Part shown: one piece after another, positions 4,552 to 5,151 of the stretch
Layout: the number at the start of each line of letters is the position of its first letter
How positions within the stretch are numbered: position 1 is the first letter of the stretch
Made by a program: the position numbers and the translations under genes
The notes under the pieces: model-generated
What the model was told of the DNA's origin: nothing
The model's input: the letters and a program-made list of their open reading frames with translations, nothing else
The model's database searches: none
Source of the DNA: Verrucomicrobiota bacterium
GTDB taxonomy: Bacteria; Verrucomicrobiota; Verrucomicrobiia; Verrucomicrobiales; DEV007
Direction: 5' to 3'
NCBI GenBank assembly: GCA_013152075.1
Contig: JAADHD010000279.1
Span: 2,053 to 7,203 of the forward strand
DNA: 5,151 nt

Positions 4552-5100
4552 TTAAGATTCTTCCTGGAGAGCCCGGTAGAGCCAGACTTTAGCCACCGTC
4601 CAATGCCGTCGCACGGTCTTTTCATTCACTTCCAATAGCGCTGCAATTTCGTCATTCTTCATACCCCCAAAAAAGCGTAATTTGACGATGCGGGCGTTCA
4701 TTTCGTCCTCCTCCTCCAACTGATCAAGCACTTCGTGTACCGCAAGCAATCGTTCGTCCGGAATCGGACCCGAAATATCAACCTCACTCTCAGGTATAGC
4801 CACCTCACCACTGCCGCGTTTACTTGCAAGTCGACGCCGTGCCGCTTCAACCAGGATCCGCCGCATGGCTTCGGAAACGGCTGCAAAAAACTGCTTTCGA
4901 TCCCGCCACTCATCAGGAGCACTTTTTTCCAACCTCAACCAGGCCTCGTGAACCAATGCCGTCGCGTTGAGGGTGTGATCCGCCCGCTCCCCGGCCATGC
5001 GCGATGCCGCTATACGCTTGAGCTCTCCGTATAACCCGACAAACAATTCGTCGTCACGGGTTTCGTTGGAGGCATTCAGCCATCGGGTAAATTCAGGCAT
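4552..5100 (-). CDS. ECF sigma factor, TIGR02999/PF07638 (Sigma70_ECF) type, linked to the Ser/Thr kinase
   Basis: The 182-residue product is an alternative sigma factor with regions 2 and 4 and no extra C-terminal domain. Region 2 covers about 17-90, with the family signature LNATALVHEAWLRLEK at 44-59, an Arg-rich stretch and ARRRLASKRG at 87-96. A Pro/Glu-rich linker (100-117) leads to region 4 at about 119-177: LDQLEEED, IVKLRFFGGM, and a helix-turn-helix around NDEIAALLEVNEKTVRRHW (149-167) that would read the -35 element. Length is normal for the family. Unusual for ECF sigma factors in general, but typical of this family, region 2.2 lacks the acidic DAED motif and has N45-A46-T47-A48 instead, whereas the other sigma factor in this window keeps it. 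Members of this family are often encoded beside TPR kinases, as here, and no anti-sigma gene is visible nearby. Control by phosphorylation is therefore plausible but inferred. The start at 5100 gives the complete family N terminus; there is no Shine-Dalgarno sequence. Confidence 0.95.
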   Translation of the reverse strand: MPEFTRWLNASNETRDDELFVGLYGELKRIAASRMAGERADHTLNATALVHEAWLRLEKSAPDEWRDRKQFFAAVSEAMRRILVEAARRRLASKRGSGEVAIPESEVDISGPIPDERLLAVHEVLDQLEEEDEMNARIVKLRFFGGMKNDEIAALLEVNEKTVRRHWTVAKVWLYRALQEES

Positions 5101-5113
5101 GGTGAGAGCTAGA

Positions 5114-5143
5114 AGTATCGCCCGTTTGAATTGAGCAGGTCAA
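5114..5143 (-). promoter_or_regulatory. Possible housekeeping-type promoter of the ECF sigma gene
   Basis: On the minus strand TTGACC (5143-5138) matches the -35 consensus at five of six positions. After an 18-nt spacer, GATACT (5119-5114) matches the -10 consensus at four of six. The predicted start would be near 5107, giving a leader of only about seven bases, in line with the absence of a Shine-Dalgarno sequence. Only 51 bp upstream of the gene are visible, so other promoters may lie outside the window. Confidence 0.35.
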
Positions 5144-5151
5144 GTAGGAAA

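Overview
The window appears to come from a bacterium of the PVC superphylum, most likely Verrucomicrobiota. The grounds are family-level and were recognised by eye: two different ECF sigma-factor families expanded in Planctomycetes and Verrucomicrobia, a transmembrane Ser/Thr kinase with kinesin-light-chain-type TPRs, and a secreted protein with an SHD1 (SLA1 homology 1) domain. No gene start has a strong Shine-Dalgarno sequence. All four genes lie on the minus strand, so transcription runs from high to low coordinates.

Layout in transcription order. (1) 5100-4552 is a TIGR02999/PF07638-type ECF sigma factor, with a possible housekeeping-type promoter just upstream. (2) After 44 bp, 4507-3386 encodes an exported 373-residue protein with two copies of an undescribed domain of about 114 residues flanking a central SHD1 domain. 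(3) 3369-3132 is a 238-bp non-coding element with 22-bp terminal inverted repeats and an internal long hairpin, resembling a MITE or REP-type element. (4) 3050-633 encodes an 805-residue membrane kinase: N-terminal helical module, kinase domain, one membrane segment, a probable coiled coil and seven 42-residue TPR units. (5) A hairpin terminator candidate lies at 560-542. (6) A second ECF sigma factor, of the TIGR02989 Rhodopirellula/Verrucomicrobium type, starts at 466 and runs off the left edge.

Proposed working model (inference): sigma factor, exported protein and kinase form one signalling cassette. The TPR part of the kinase should face the periplasm, where it could meet the exported SHD1 protein, while the cytoplasmic kinase domain could act on the sigma factor. 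In that sigma factor the acidic DAED motif of region 2.2 is replaced by N-A-T-A, which puts a threonine where a negative charge is usually needed. This resembles the kinase-activated ECF sigma factor EcfP of Vibrio. The exported protein and the kinase also share a nearly ungapped 50-bp leader and start region, suggesting co-regulation, perhaps by the sigma factor itself. The MITE-like element sits between these two genes and accounts for most of their 335-bp gap.
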